Source of the DNA: Shimia sp039969785
GTDB taxonomy: Bacteria > Pseudomonadota > Alphaproteobacteria > Rhodobacterales > Rhodobacteraceae
DNA: 64,000 nucleotides
NCBI RefSeq assembly: GCF_039969785.1
Contig: NZ_JBDVNC010000005.1
Location: forward strand, 62,001-126,000
Reading direction: 5' to 3'
The number at the start of each line of letters is the position of its first letter. Positions within the stretch are counted from its first letter, which is position 1. The translations under genes and the position numbers were made by a program. The notes under the pieces were generated by a model that worked only from the letters and a program-made list of their open reading frames with translations, made no database searches and was not told the origin of the DNA. This document shows, piece by piece, positions 1-9,099 of the stretch.

Positions 1-1181
1 CCGCGACGGCAGGCCATGCTTGCGAAATCGGGGCACGGGTCAGCATTGTGGGCAACGAATTTGCCGCAATTCATGCCGTCGATTCCGCCGCAAAGGAATG
101 CACGGGCGCCGAGGTGAAATCCAACCTCACCTCAGAACACCAGACCATCAACGTGGCTGGCTTGTCCGGCAATCCGTCGGAGTATACGACCGCCATCATT
201 GCCAACAGCTCGATCGTGGCCCTGATGAACGAAGACGTCATCCGTCCGCTGAACGATTTGGTCGCCGAGCACGGCGATGGCTTGCTGAATAGCCAGATGA
301 TCAAAATTGGCGACGACATCATGGCCGTTGCTTTCATGGCCAATGCACAGCACCTGATGTACCGCAAGGACGTTCTGGAACAGGCTGGCGTCGAAGTTCC
401 GACCACCTATGAAGAATTGCTTGAGGTTGCTGAAGCTATCCGCTCGCAGGGGATCATGCAGAATCCGGTCGGTGGTGCTTACAAATCTGGTTGGAATCTC
501 GCCCAGGAATTCAACAACATATACCTTGGCTATGGTGGAACTCATTTCATGCCCGGTTCAGCCGAACCCAACGTGAACAACGAAGCTGGTGTCAATGCCC
601 TCAACATGATGAAGGCGCTGTCCGAATACATGAACCCGGACTTCCTGACCCACGATTCCAACGCGACAAACGCCGAATACCGCGCGGGCAACGTTGCGAT
701 CATGAACATGTGGGGGTCGCGCGCGTCGCAGCAGGCCACCACAGAAGGCGTGCTTGAAGAAGTTGCGACCGGACATGCGATCGCCGCGCCACTGACTGTT
801 GGTGGTGGCACGATCCCGGCATCCACCCTTTGGTGGGACGGCTGGACCGTCGGCAAAAACATCTCTGACGCAGAAGCCGAAGCCACCTTTATCGCCATGA
901 AGCACGGTATCCGCCCCGAGATGCTCAACGACGAGACAAGTTCTCTGGCGGTTTGGTTGATTGATGGCTATGAGCCGACAGACGATGCGCAGGGCGTATT
1001 CGCTGCCGCTCAGATGGGCACGCCTCCTTATCCAATGCTGCCGTACATGGGTCTGATGCACGGCGCTCTGGGTGCAGAACTGTCAGACTTCATGCAAGGC
1101 AAAGAAAGCGCTGAACAAGCGCTTGCTGATATCGAAGCTGCTTATCGCGCCGCTGCGATTGAAAAAGGCTTCCTTCAGTAG
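1..1181 (+). CDS. ABC transporter substrate-binding protein, CUT1 type (5' partial)
   Basis: This would be the periplasmic solute receptor of the importer formed with the next two genes. The frame is open from base 3, before any start codon, so the signal peptide and first residues lie outside the window; about 392 residues are visible. The length, the Trp-rich C-terminal half (for example TLWWDGWTVGK) and the position directly before MalF- and MalG-like permeases fit the extracellular family 1 proteins that bind sugars, polyols or related small molecules. The ligand cannot be read from sequence. No ATPase gene follows, so it must lie upstream or elsewhere. The family call is fairly sure and the substrate is unknown. 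Confidence 0.82.
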   Translation, partial: ATAGHACEIGARVSIVGNEFAAIHAVDSAAKECTGAEVKSNLTSEHQTINVAGLSGNPSEYTTAIIANSSIVALMNEDVIRPLNDLVAEHGDGLLNSQMIKIGDDIMAVAFMANAQHLMYRKDVLEQAGVEVPTTYEELLEVAEAIRSQGIMQNPVGGAYKSGWNLAQEFNNIYLGYGGTHFMPGSAEPNVNNEAGVNALNMMKALSEYMNPDFLTHDSNATNAEYRAGNVAIMNMWGSRASQQATTEGVLEEVATGHAIAAPLTVGGGTIPASTLWWDGWTVGKNISDAEAEATFIAMKHGIRPEMLNDETSSLAVWLIDGYEPTDDAQGVFAAAQMGTPPYPMLPYMGLMHGALGAELSDFMQGKESAEQALADIEAAYRAAAIEKGFLQ

Positions 1182-1192
1182 GGCCGGCTTAC

Positions 1193-1268
1193 ATGGGCGG
1201 CCATTACATGGCCGTCCATTCCTTCGGTAGAGCCAACCCAGGTAGGCGACCAATACATGGCCGCCCAC
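1193..1268 (+). promoter_or_regulatory. Intercistronic inverted repeat between binding protein and permease
   Basis: The arm ATGGGCGGCCAT (1193-1204) is answered by ATGGCCGCCCAC (1257-1268), an almost perfect inverted repeat. A third related copy, ACATGGCCGTCC, lies between them, so two alternative hairpins are possible. Such structures between a binding-protein gene and its permease genes typically protect the upstream message and lower permease expression. That role is inferred from position. Confidence 0.5.
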
Positions 1269-1296
1269 ATTCTCAAAACCTCTCCGGGATTTCGCT

Positions 1297-2325
1297 ATGC
1301 GCCATAAAACGTTCTTCTGGTTTTTCCTGCCCACCGGGCTCGCAATGCTGCTCTTTATTGCATTGCCGATTGTCTCGGTTGTGACGCAGTCGATATTCGC
1401 GCCCCATCCGGCGGTTCTCGTAGAGGTCGAAAGCTGCACCCCGCTTGTCGGGTGCACCACGGAAACCACCATCGATCAGGATGCCACCGCTGCTTTGCGC
1501 GCGGAAAAGCCACTGGGCCGCTTTGTCGGGCTCGACATCTATCTTGATCGGGGTCACCTGGCGGTCCAAGAACTCGGCGAGATCTGGGCCGCCAATGACA
1601 GCTGGGCCGGGTTTTTCTCAGACCTGAGCAACCTGCCGTTCTATCGCGCAATGGCCTTCACCCTGACCTTCACCTTTATCGTGACACCGCTCACCATTGT
1701 GATGGGGCTTGTCATCGCGCTGGCAATCAATTCATTGCACCGACACCTCAAGGGGCTGCTGATCTTCTTCTCGCTCCTGCCGATGATCGTGACCCCGCTG
1801 ATCGGCTCGATGATCCTGTTCTGGATGATCGACAGTCGCGGTATAATTGGCACGGCCTTAGTCGGGCTGGCAGGAGATCCGGATTTCAGCCTCAAGGCCT
1901 CAACTGGGCTCATGTGGGTTGCATTGATGGTCTATGGTGTCTGGCACGCCGCCCCGTTTGCATTCGTGGTGTTTTATGCCGGACTTCAGACACTGCCAGG
2001 GGATCAGCTTGAAGCCGCCCAGATTGACGGCGCATCCCGCTGGCAACAGGTCAAATATGTAATCGTTCCACATCTGATGCCACTGGTCACTTTTGTTGCT
2101 CTCATCCAGTTGATGGATAATTTCAAAGTGTTCGAACCGATCGTGGGCTTCAATGCCGCCGCCCACGCGCAATCACTCAGTTATTTTGTTTTTAACGACA
2201 TGAGTGGCGAAACCCGCCAGCTCTCCTCGGCATCTGCAACCTCGGTAATCACGATTATCGGCGTCGCCATTCTCTTGTCGCCAGTGCTTGTCCGCACCTG
2301 GCGCGACTTTAAAGGAGCAAAATAA
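1297..2325 (+). CDS. ABC transporter permease, MalF-like
   Basis: This is one of the two membrane subunits of the importer, 342 aa. It has an N-terminal membrane segment (about residues 6-28), then a soluble stretch of roughly 80 residues (about 35-115) likely in the periplasm, then about five further membrane segments. The EAA loop that docks the ATPase is visible as EAAQIDGASRWQQ near residue 245, followed by VIVPHLMP. The periplasmic insertion contains paired cysteines (CTPLVGC). It lies 115 bases after the binding-protein gene, with a hairpin between, and the second permease begins one base after its stop. The transporter class is clear; the substrate is not. Confidence 0.85.
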   Translation: MRHKTFFWFFLPTGLAMLLFIALPIVSVVTQSIFAPHPAVLVEVESCTPLVGCTTETTIDQDATAALRAEKPLGRFVGLDIYLDRGHLAVQELGEIWAANDSWAGFFSDLSNLPFYRAMAFTLTFTFIVTPLTIVMGLVIALAINSLHRHLKGLLIFFSLLPMIVTPLIGSMILFWMIDSRGIIGTALVGLAGDPDFSLKASTGLMWVALMVYGVWHAAPFAFVVFYAGLQTLPGDQLEAAQIDGASRWQQVKYVIVPHLMPLVTFVALIQLMDNFKVFEPIVGFNAAAHAQSLSYFVFNDMSGETRQLSSASATSVITIIGVAILLSPVLVRTWRDFKGAK

Positions 2326-2326
2326 C

Positions 2327-3208
2327 ATGGCCAGCCGTGCACAAAGAATGCCCAAAAGCCTGAGAATTGCCACAACACTTTTCGTGATCCTCTGGTTTGT
2401 CATTGCCGCCTTTCCCTTTGCCTGGACAGTCTGGGGATCGTTCAAAGTCGAGCTCGACTTTTTCTCGATTGCTGACTGGACCAATGGGTTTACCGGAGAA
2501 CGCACGAAGGCGGTCTATGGGTCGGCTTTCACGGGTGCTGGCTATGAGGGCGCCTGGATTCAGGAAGAGTTTTGGCGCAGCGTCATCAACACCGGTATCG
2601 TCTGCTTCTTTGTTGTGACCATTTCATTAACGCTTGGAACGCTGGGCGGCTATGCATTGTCACGCTCGTCCCACAACTACACATTCTGGCTGCTGATGAC
2701 GGCGCTGATCTTCCGTGCGATGCCTCCCATCACACTGGTTTCGGGCTATCTGCTGCCTTTCTACGAATGGAACCTCTGGGGCATTCTGCCAACCACCATC
2801 ATCGTTCTGGTGGCGATCAACCAGCCGTTTACCCTGTGGATGCTGCATTCGTTCTTCAAGAACATCCCGAGTGAGCTGGACGAAAGCGCGAAGGTCGACG
2901 GCTGCAATCAATTTCAGGCATTTCGCCGCGTGATCATTCCGGTCATGTGGCCCGGGGTCATCACCACCGGTCTGTTCTCATTCCTTCTGGCCTATAACGA
3001 CTTTGCGGTGTCTGTGATGCTGCTGTCGGAAAGCAACCGCACCATGGTTCCGGCCATTGCCGCGTTCCTCGGCACGACCCAGACCGAAGGTAATGTGATG
3101 TTCGCAGTCGCCGCCGTGGTTTCGGCCACCGTGCCACTGTTCATTCTTGTGATGTTCTTCCAGCGCCAGATTGTCGGTGGTCTGACCGCCGGTGCTGTCA
3201 AAGGCTGA
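2327..3208 (+). CDS. ABC transporter permease, MalG-like
   Basis: This is the second membrane subunit of the importer, 293 aa. The start at 2327 is preferred over an in-frame upstream start because AAAGGAG precedes it and the upstream start would overlap the previous gene. It has about six membrane segments, and the EAA-type loop reads ELDESAKVDGCNQF near residue 190, followed by RRVIIPVMWPG. Residues about 40-75 form a soluble insertion after the first membrane segment. Pairing with the MalF-like gene is typical of CUT1 importers. Confidence 0.86.
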   Translation: MASRAQRMPKSLRIATTLFVILWFVIAAFPFAWTVWGSFKVELDFFSIADWTNGFTGERTKAVYGSAFTGAGYEGAWIQEEFWRSVINTGIVCFFVVTISLTLGTLGGYALSRSSHNYTFWLLMTALIFRAMPPITLVSGYLLPFYEWNLWGILPTTIIVLVAINQPFTLWMLHSFFKNIPSELDESAKVDGCNQFQAFRRVIIPVMWPGVITTGLFSFLLAYNDFAVSVMLLSESNRTMVPAIAAFLGTTQTEGNVMFAVAAVVSATVPLFILVMFFQRQIVGGLTAGAVKG

Positions 3209-3255
3209 CCCGAGACTTCAAATAAACCTGCAAACAGATAGGAGAAAACCCCGCA

Positions 3256-4287
3256 ATGTGCGCCATATCCGCCCGACCCCCGATGGGGATCGCAACAAAG
3301 ACATCTCATGAAAACAAGCGCTTGTACGCGGATCTTCTGGAGAGTTTCACTGGCGGCTCGCTGGCATCTGTCGAACATGCGGTGGCGGAAGCCTTCGATC
3401 CCGTCGCACAGGTCAACGCCAGTCATCCGATCAACGAAGCCCGCGACGGCACAGGGTATTTCTCCGATATCATCGCGCCGATTGCCGACGCTTTTCAGGG
3501 GCTTGTTCGTCAGAACTATGTGATGATCGGTGGTGAATATCTGGGCACCGAATGGGTCACTTCAACGGGCTATTTCCATGGACATTTCACGCAGCCCCTG
3601 TTTGGCATCCCGCCCAGCGGCAAGCTTGCTTTTCTGCGGTTTGGTGAGTTTCACCGGATGGAAGGTGGCAAGATTGTTGAAACCCATGTCTACCTTGGGT
3701 TTGCCGAGTTGATCATCGCTTTGGGCCTTTGGCCCTTGGCGACAAGCCAGGGCTACGAGGGGGTTGTACCCGGGCCAGCCACTCATGACGGGATCGTCAC
3801 CGGTGCGTCAGACCCGGTGCAGTCTCGCGCCTCGGCCGATCTGGTCGAGGGCATGCTGATGCAGCTTGCCACCGAAGACAACGCCTGGCGCCCGTTTTGG
3901 GATGCCCGCATGGTCTGGTATGGTCCTGGCGGGCTTGGTTCTTATCACACAGTGGATGCCTTTGCGGATTTTCAGCGTCCGTTCGAGACAACCTTTGACG
4001 GTTGGGGTGACGGCAAAGAAGACAGCATCAACGGCGTCGGTGCGAACTGCAAGGCAGGGGACGGCGGCTATGCCTTCCTGCACGGCTGGCGCATGATCAC
4101 TGGCGTGCATGTGAAACCGTTTCTGGGTTTGGAACCAACTGGCAAACGTGTGTTCATGCGCGACTGCGACTGGTGGCGTTGTGAAGGCGGCAAGATCGTT
4201 GAGAACTGGTGTATGCTGGATATCCCGCATGTACTGATGCAACTGGGCTACGACCTTTTTGCCGAAATCTCGGAGCAGTCGGCATGA
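3256..4287 (+). CDS. Two-domain SnoaL/NTF2-like protein
   Basis: The 343-residue protein has two tandem SnoaL-like (polyketide-cyclase, NTF2-fold) domains, roughly 20-165 and 185-335. Each ends in the family pattern of a Gly-Lys strand, an aromatic pair, then GGKIVE followed by an aromatic or Trp and an Asp/Leu helix (second copy: PTGKRVFMRDCDWWR, then GGKIVENW, then MQLGYD). Members are cyclases, isomerases, hydrolases or simple binding proteins, so the fold does not fix the reaction. AGGAG lies 11 bases before the start. It is the first enzyme gene after the transporter, and three relatives follow within 7 kb. Confidence 0.75.
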   Translation: MCAISARPPMGIATKTSHENKRLYADLLESFTGGSLASVEHAVAEAFDPVAQVNASHPINEARDGTGYFSDIIAPIADAFQGLVRQNYVMIGGEYLGTEWVTSTGYFHGHFTQPLFGIPPSGKLAFLRFGEFHRMEGGKIVETHVYLGFAELIIALGLWPLATSQGYEGVVPGPATHDGIVTGASDPVQSRASADLVEGMLMQLATEDNAWRPFWDARMVWYGPGGLGSYHTVDAFADFQRPFETTFDGWGDGKEDSINGVGANCKAGDGGYAFLHGWRMITGVHVKPFLGLEPTGKRVFMRDCDWWRCEGGKIVENWCMLDIPHVLMQLGYDLFAEISEQSA

Positions 4288-4414
4288 GCCGGTCCGCCCG
4301 AAGCAACGCGCAATCGCGCCATTCGGCCCTGAACAGGATGCCAAGGGATTTCTTGTATGTGGGGCCGCCCCCCACTGCAGCAAACCTCCCAAAGCAACCT
4401 GAAAGGATAAAGAC

Positions 4415-4942
4415 ATGAAGAGTTCACGCCCGGAACAGGCCGTGCTCACGCGTGACACGGACATGAGCAAAACCGACGAAACCCGCCGGGTGATCGAAAC
4501 CATGGTGGACGGTCTGAACGACCACCGGATTGGCGATATAGGCGAGTTTTTCTCTGAGAACTTTCGCTGGATGGGCAATCAGGGATGCGGTACCAAAACC
4601 GGCCTGCGTGAGTTTCAGGACAATTGGCAGCGACCGTTTCAGGCCGCGTTTTCCGACAAGACATGCATCGACGAGGCGCGTCTTTATATGGGCGAGTGGG
4701 CGGCGGCCTTTGGGCGGCAGGAGGCGACGCACTCCGGTGAGTTTCTTGGCATCAAGCCGACCGGGAAACGGATTGAAATCCGCTATATGGATTTCTGGAA
4801 AGTGGTCGATGGCAAGATCGTCGATAACTGGGTGAACGTCGATTTCGCCCATGTAGTAGCACAACTCGGTGTGGACTTGTTCAACGGTGAGGGCTGGGAA
4901 GCCTATGATCGTGGCGATCGCATCGCCCCAAGACCAGACTAA
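4415..4942 (+). CDS. Single-domain SnoaL/NTF2-like protein
   Basis: This 175-residue protein has one SnoaL-like domain (about 20-165). The signature strand PTGKRIEIRYMDFW and the tail GKIVDNW, then VVAQLGVDLF, closely match the second domain of the preceding gene, so the two probably share ancestry and perhaps a class of substrate. The chosen ATG has AAAGGA seven bases upstream; a second ATG at codon 17 (MSKTDETRR) is possible. A 127-base spacer with no visible feature separates it from the previous gene, and the HisD-like gene begins 14 bases after its stop. Confidence 0.75.
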   Translation: MKSSRPEQAVLTRDTDMSKTDETRRVIETMVDGLNDHRIGDIGEFFSENFRWMGNQGCGTKTGLREFQDNWQRPFQAAFSDKTCIDEARLYMGEWAAAFGRQEATHSGEFLGIKPTGKRIEIRYMDFWKVVDGKIVDNWVNVDFAHVVAQLGVDLFNGEGWEAYDRGDRIAPRPD

Positions 4943-4956
4943 GCGAGGAAAGAATA

Positions 4957-6267
4957 ATGGCAGTAACCCACCTCAAACACGGCAGGCCCGAAGCAGACCG
5001 TGCTGAAGACGACGCCAAAACTGCGGCGGTTGTAACAGCGACGCTCAAGGATATTGAAACACGCGGCGATGTCGCCGTGCGCGAACTGGCCAACAAGTTC
5101 GACAGCTATGATCGCGACAGCTATCGTTTGAGCCAAGCCGAGATTGATGCGCTGATCGCCAAGGTCAGCCCGCGCGACCTTGAGGACATCAAGTTCGCGC
5201 AAGAGCAAGTCGTGAACTTTGCCCAAGCCCAGCGTGATAGCATGTTGGATATCGAAGTCGAAACGATGCCCGGTGTCATTCTGGGCCACAAGAACATCCC
5301 CGTGCAGTCGGTGGGGTGTTATGTGCCCGGCGGCAAGTTCCCGATGGTGGCGTCGGCGCATATGTCTGTTGCCACGGCTAAGGTTGCTGGAGTTCCCCGC
5401 ATCATCGCCTGCACCCCGCCATTTAACGGCGAACCCAACCCTGCGGTGATCGCGGCGATGCACCTTGGTGGCGCGCATGAGATCTACGTTTTGGGTGGCA
5501 TTCAGGCCGTGGGCGCTATGGCCATCGGCACCGAAACCATTGCGCCCGTGCATCTGCTTGTTGGCCCCGGCAATGCTTTTGTAGCCGAGGCCAAGCGTCA
5601 GCTCTTTGGCCGTGTCGGTATTGATCTCTTCGCGGGACCGACCGAAACCATGGTGATTGCCGATGAAAGGGTAGACGCTGAGATGTGCGCAACCGATCTG
5701 TTGGGGCAAGCCGAGCACGGCTATAACTCACCCGCGGTTCTGTTGACTAATTCGCGCAAGCTGGCCGAGGCGACGTTGGTCGAGATTGACCGTATTCTCA
5801 AAATTCTACCGACCGCTGGCACTGCTAGTGTTAGCTGGCAGGATTACGGCGAGGTGATCCTGTGCGACACCTATGACGAGATGCTGGAAGTTGCCGATGA
5901 CATCGCAAGCGAGCACGTGCAGGTGATGACTGACCGTGATGACTGGTTCCTTGAGAACATGACCTGCTATGGCGCGCTGTTCCTTGGGCCACGCACCAAT
6001 GTGGCCAACGGGGACAAAGTGATCGGCACCAACCACACCCTGCCGACCAAAAAGGCGGGCCGCTATACGGGTGGTCTATGGGTCGGAAAATACCTGAAAA
6101 CGCACAGCTATCAAAAGGTAACAACCGATGAAGCTGCCGCCAAGATCGGTGCCTATGGGTCTCGTCTATGCCTGCTCGAAGGGTTCGTTGGCCATGCCGA
6201 GCAATGCAACCTGCGTGTGCGCCGTTATGGTGGACAAAACGTTCCTTATGGTGAGGCCGCCGAGTAA
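4957..6267 (+). CDS. Histidinol dehydrogenase-family alcohol dehydrogenase
   Basis: This is a 436-residue NAD- and Zn-dependent dehydrogenase of the HisD fold, a family that oxidises a primary alcohol through an aldehyde to a carboxylate. Key residues are present: Gln and His of LGQAEH, Glu-His of ASEHVQ, Asp and His of GDKVIGTNH, and the late His of EGFVGHAEQ. It is not likely to make histidine, because no other his gene is near and it sits in a transporter and SnoaL cluster. Overall it resembles HpsN-type enzymes that act on sulfopropanediol more than true HisD, but the substrate is inference. GAGGAAAG precedes the start; its stop overlaps the next start (TAATG). Confidence 0.85.
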   Translation: MAVTHLKHGRPEADRAEDDAKTAAVVTATLKDIETRGDVAVRELANKFDSYDRDSYRLSQAEIDALIAKVSPRDLEDIKFAQEQVVNFAQAQRDSMLDIEVETMPGVILGHKNIPVQSVGCYVPGGKFPMVASAHMSVATAKVAGVPRIIACTPPFNGEPNPAVIAAMHLGGAHEIYVLGGIQAVGAMAIGTETIAPVHLLVGPGNAFVAEAKRQLFGRVGIDLFAGPTETMVIADERVDAEMCATDLLGQAEHGYNSPAVLLTNSRKLAEATLVEIDRILKILPTAGTASVSWQDYGEVILCDTYDEMLEVADDIASEHVQVMTDRDDWFLENMTCYGALFLGPRTNVANGDKVIGTNHTLPTKKAGRYTGGLWVGKYLKTHSYQKVTTDEAAAKIGAYGSRLCLLEGFVGHAEQCNLRVRRYGGQNVPYGEAAE

Positions 6268-7319
6268 TGACTGGCTATGACATAGTAAGGGCGCTTATTG
6301 TGCCTTTACGAACGGCTATGGCGAATTTTGATCCCGCTTCAGTGCGGACGGCACTTGGCGCGTTCATGGCACCCGATGCGACCGTGCATTTGTGCCATCC
6401 GTTCGGTGATTTGTCAGGACCTCAGGCGCTTTATGACGCTGCTTATGCCCCACTGTTTGAGGCTTTTCCTGATCTGGAACGCCGCGACTGGATTGTCAGC
6501 GCAGGCACTGATGCCGATGGCGAGGATTGGATCGGATGTGCCGGGCATTATGTAGGCACCTTTACCGAACCCTTCCTTGATATTCTGCCCACAGGGCATT
6601 TCGCCCATATGCGGTTTCACGAGTTCTACCGCGTGTCCGACGGCGTTGTGGTCGAGATGCAGGCGATTTGGGATTTGCCGGAGCTCATGATGCAAGCCAA
6701 CGCCTGGCCAATGGTGCCAAGCCTTGGGCGTGAGGTGTATATCTCGGGACCCGCGACCCAAGACGGATTATCTTTTGACGAGCGCACGCCCGCACAAAGC
6801 GCACATAGTCTGGATATTGTGATTGGGATGCTGACGAACCTCTCGCGCCACCCTGCCGAGGGCGGGCCCGAGATAATGCAGGCTGAAAAATACTGGGACC
6901 CGCGCGTCAATTGGTACGGGCCTGCGGGAATCGGAACCGCGCGCGGTCTTGCCGGGTTTCGCCATTGGCACCAAATCCCGTTTCTGAACGCGCTACCTGA
7001 TCGCCGCGGCGGCACAACCGGCACGCTCAACTGCCATTTCTACGGTGACGGAGCCTATGTGATAGCGACCGGGTGGCCGAATATGCAGATGACCGTCACC
7101 GGAGACGGATGGTTGGGGATCGCCCCTTCGGGTCAGGAGATCACTATGCGCAGTCTCGACTTTTGGCGTGTTGAGGGGGCGCTGATCCGCGAAAACTGGG
7201 TTCTGATCGATCTGCTGGACGTTTACGCACAGCTGGGCGTAGATGTGTTTGCTCGACTGCGCGAGTTTAACAAGGCGCGCGTACCCGGGTCTGTTACTGC
7301 ACCAATTGGAGCTATCTGA
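6267..7319 (+). CDS. Two-domain SnoaL/NTF2-like protein
   Basis: This 350-residue protein has two SnoaL-like domains (about 1-150 and 175-335). The first carries GHFAHMRFHEFYR, then a VVVEMQAIWDLPELMMQ tail. The second carries PSGQEITMRSLDFWR, then RENWVLIDLLDVYAQLG. It has the same layout as the gene at 3256, and both share the linker phrase GPATQDG or GPATHDG after the first domain, so they are paralogs. The start overlaps the HisD-like stop and its stop overlaps the SDR start, implying coupled translation. Catalysis versus binding cannot be decided from sequence. Confidence 0.74.
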   Translation: MTGYDIVRALIVPLRTAMANFDPASVRTALGAFMAPDATVHLCHPFGDLSGPQALYDAAYAPLFEAFPDLERRDWIVSAGTDADGEDWIGCAGHYVGTFTEPFLDILPTGHFAHMRFHEFYRVSDGVVVEMQAIWDLPELMMQANAWPMVPSLGREVYISGPATQDGLSFDERTPAQSAHSLDIVIGMLTNLSRHPAEGGPEIMQAEKYWDPRVNWYGPAGIGTARGLAGFRHWHQIPFLNALPDRRGGTTGTLNCHFYGDGAYVIATGWPNMQMTVTGDGWLGIAPSGQEITMRSLDFWRVEGALIRENWVLIDLLDVYAQLGVDVFARLREFNKARVPGSVTAPIGAI

Positions 7320-8083
7320 TGACTTTACCTAAAACCCCTTCGTTCCGTTTGGATGGAAAGCGCGCGCTGGTCGCAGGCGCAAGTTCCGGCATTGGATTGG
7401 CCTGTGCGGCAGCGCTGGGAGACGCGGGGGCAGAAGTGACGTTGGCGGCGCGCCGCGTGGATGTCCTAGACGGTCTGGTGACAGAGATGACGGCTGCGGG
7501 CATGTCGGTGCGTGCTTTGCCGCTGGACGTATCGGATGTGGCGCGCACACAGGCAGCTGTCGCCGAGAATGGTCCGTTTGATATCCTTGTGAATTCAGCC
7601 GGTTTGGCGCGCCACAGCCCGGCTGTCGAGACAACTGAGACTGATTTTGACGCGGTGTCTGACCTGAACGTCAAGGGTGCCTATTTCCTGACCCAAGCCA
7701 TCGCCAAAGGGTTGGTGGCCGCTGGAAAATCCGGCAGCCTGATGAATATCTCCTCGCAGATGGCGCATGTCGGCGGGCCGGACCGTGCGGTTTATTGTGC
7801 GACCAAACACGCGGTTGAGGGTTTTACCAAATCCATGGCGATTGAGTGGGGTAAAGCGGGTATTCGGATCAACACAATCTGTCCCACGTTTATCTTGACC
7901 GACCTCACGCGTTCGACGTTTGAGCAACCCGGAAAACGCGCGTGGATTGAGGACAAGATCAAATTGGGCCGCGTCGGCGAGGTTGAGGACATCATGGGCG
8001 CTGTGGTTTATCTGGCTTCGCAAGCGTCGTCGCTTGTGACCGGAACATCCCTTTTGATCGATGGCGGATGGACGGCCGAATGA
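7319..8083 (+). CDS. SDR-family oxidoreductase
   Basis: This is a 254-residue classical short-chain dehydrogenase/reductase. It has the cofactor loop AGASSGIG (about 20-27), NSAG (about 93), a catalytic Ser in NISSQ (about 143), YCATK (about 159-163), and the C-terminal closing pattern GTSLLIDGGWTAE. It probably interconverts an alcohol and a ketone with NAD(P). It overlaps the genes on both sides (shared ATG/TGA bases), so it is translated as part of the same unit as the SnoaL-like and LacI genes. The substrate is unknown; presumably it acts on an intermediate of the same pathway. Confidence 0.9.
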   Translation: MTLPKTPSFRLDGKRALVAGASSGIGLACAAALGDAGAEVTLAARRVDVLDGLVTEMTAAGMSVRALPLDVSDVARTQAAVAENGPFDILVNSAGLARHSPAVETTETDFDAVSDLNVKGAYFLTQAIAKGLVAAGKSGSLMNISSQMAHVGGPDRAVYCATKHAVEGFTKSMAIEWGKAGIRINTICPTFILTDLTRSTFEQPGKRAWIEDKIKLGRVGEVEDIMGAVVYLASQASSLVTGTSLLIDGGWTAE

Positions 8084-9099
8084 GCAAAAATCGCATCACG
8101 TCTGCTGAGGTTGCTGAACGCGCAGGTGTCAGCCAGTCCGCCGTGTCGCGCACCTTCACGCCTGGCGCGTCGGCGTCCAAGAAAACTGTCGAAAAGGTTC
8201 GCAAAGCGGCGGCAGAGCTGGGCTATCGCCCCAATGTTCTGGCGCGCGCTATGGTGTCGGGAAAAAGCCGGATTATCGGATTGGTCGTGGCCTATCTGGA
8301 AAACCAGTTCTACCCCGAAGCGCTGGAAAAACTATCTAACGAGCTGCAAAAACGCGGTTATCACGTGCTCATTTTCATGGCCGAGCAAACGACCGGTAAT
8401 ATCGACCCTGTGGTTGACGAGATTCTTGATTATCAAGTGGATGGCATCATCGCCGCATCGGTGGCCTTGTCGTCGGAATTGGCTGATAGATGCCGTGTGG
8501 CCGGTGTGCCAATGGTGTGCTTTAACCGTTCGCAAGACGATCCGAATATGTCTGCAGTGACGTCCGACAATTATGCTGGCGGACGCAAAATTGCGGAATT
8601 CCTATTGGCAGCAGGCCATCGCAAGATCGGCCACATCGCCGGTTGGGACGGCGCTTCTACGCAGCGCGACCGTGAAGCCGGATTTATCGCAGCCTTGGCC
8701 GAGGCAGGGGTCACACTGCACTCCCGCGCAAGCGGCGAATTCAAGATGGAAAAGGCTGCCGAAGCGACCCGCATGATGTTTGCTTCCGATCCGCCCGAAG
8801 CGCTGTTCGTTGCCAACGACCACATGGCTGTCGCTGTTATGGACACCCTGCGATACGAACTGGGGCTGCGGGTCCCCGAAGACGTTTCGGTTGTCGGATA
8901 TGATGATGTGCCGGCCTCGGGCTGGCCGGCCTATGATCTGACCACAGTGCGCCAACCGGCGAACCGGATGGTCGCCAGCACGATTGAAATTTTGCTTGAC
9001 CAGATCGAACACAACAGCACTGAAACACGTCGCATCGCAATCGACGGGCCTCTGGTGCTGCGCGGTTCCGCGAGAATTCCAGAAGGGTGGAACACATGA
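8080..9099 (+). CDS. LacI-family transcriptional regulator
   Basis: This 339-residue repressor-type regulator has the N-terminal helix-turn-helix SAEVAERAGVSQSAVSR (about 7-23), the hinge helix region with GYRPNVLARAMVSGKS (about 48-65), and a periplasmic-binding-protein-like ligand domain ending in VVGYDDVPASGW and LVLRGSARIP. ATG at 8080 overlaps the SDR stop. It is unusual in lying inside the operon it probably controls, coupled on both sides, so any induction raises its own level. The ligand is probably the imported compound or an early product. No clear LacI palindrome was found between genes here; the main operator may lie upstream of the window. Confidence 0.9.
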   Translation: MSKNRITSAEVAERAGVSQSAVSRTFTPGASASKKTVEKVRKAAAELGYRPNVLARAMVSGKSRIIGLVVAYLENQFYPEALEKLSNELQKRGYHVLIFMAEQTTGNIDPVVDEILDYQVDGIIAASVALSSELADRCRVAGVPMVCFNRSQDDPNMSAVTSDNYAGGRKIAEFLLAAGHRKIGHIAGWDGASTQRDREAGFIAALAEAGVTLHSRASGEFKMEKAAEATRMMFASDPPEALFVANDHMAVAVMDTLRYELGLRVPEDVSVVGYDDVPASGWPAYDLTTVRQPANRMVASTIEILLDQIEHNSTETRRIAIDGPLVLRGSARIPEGWNT

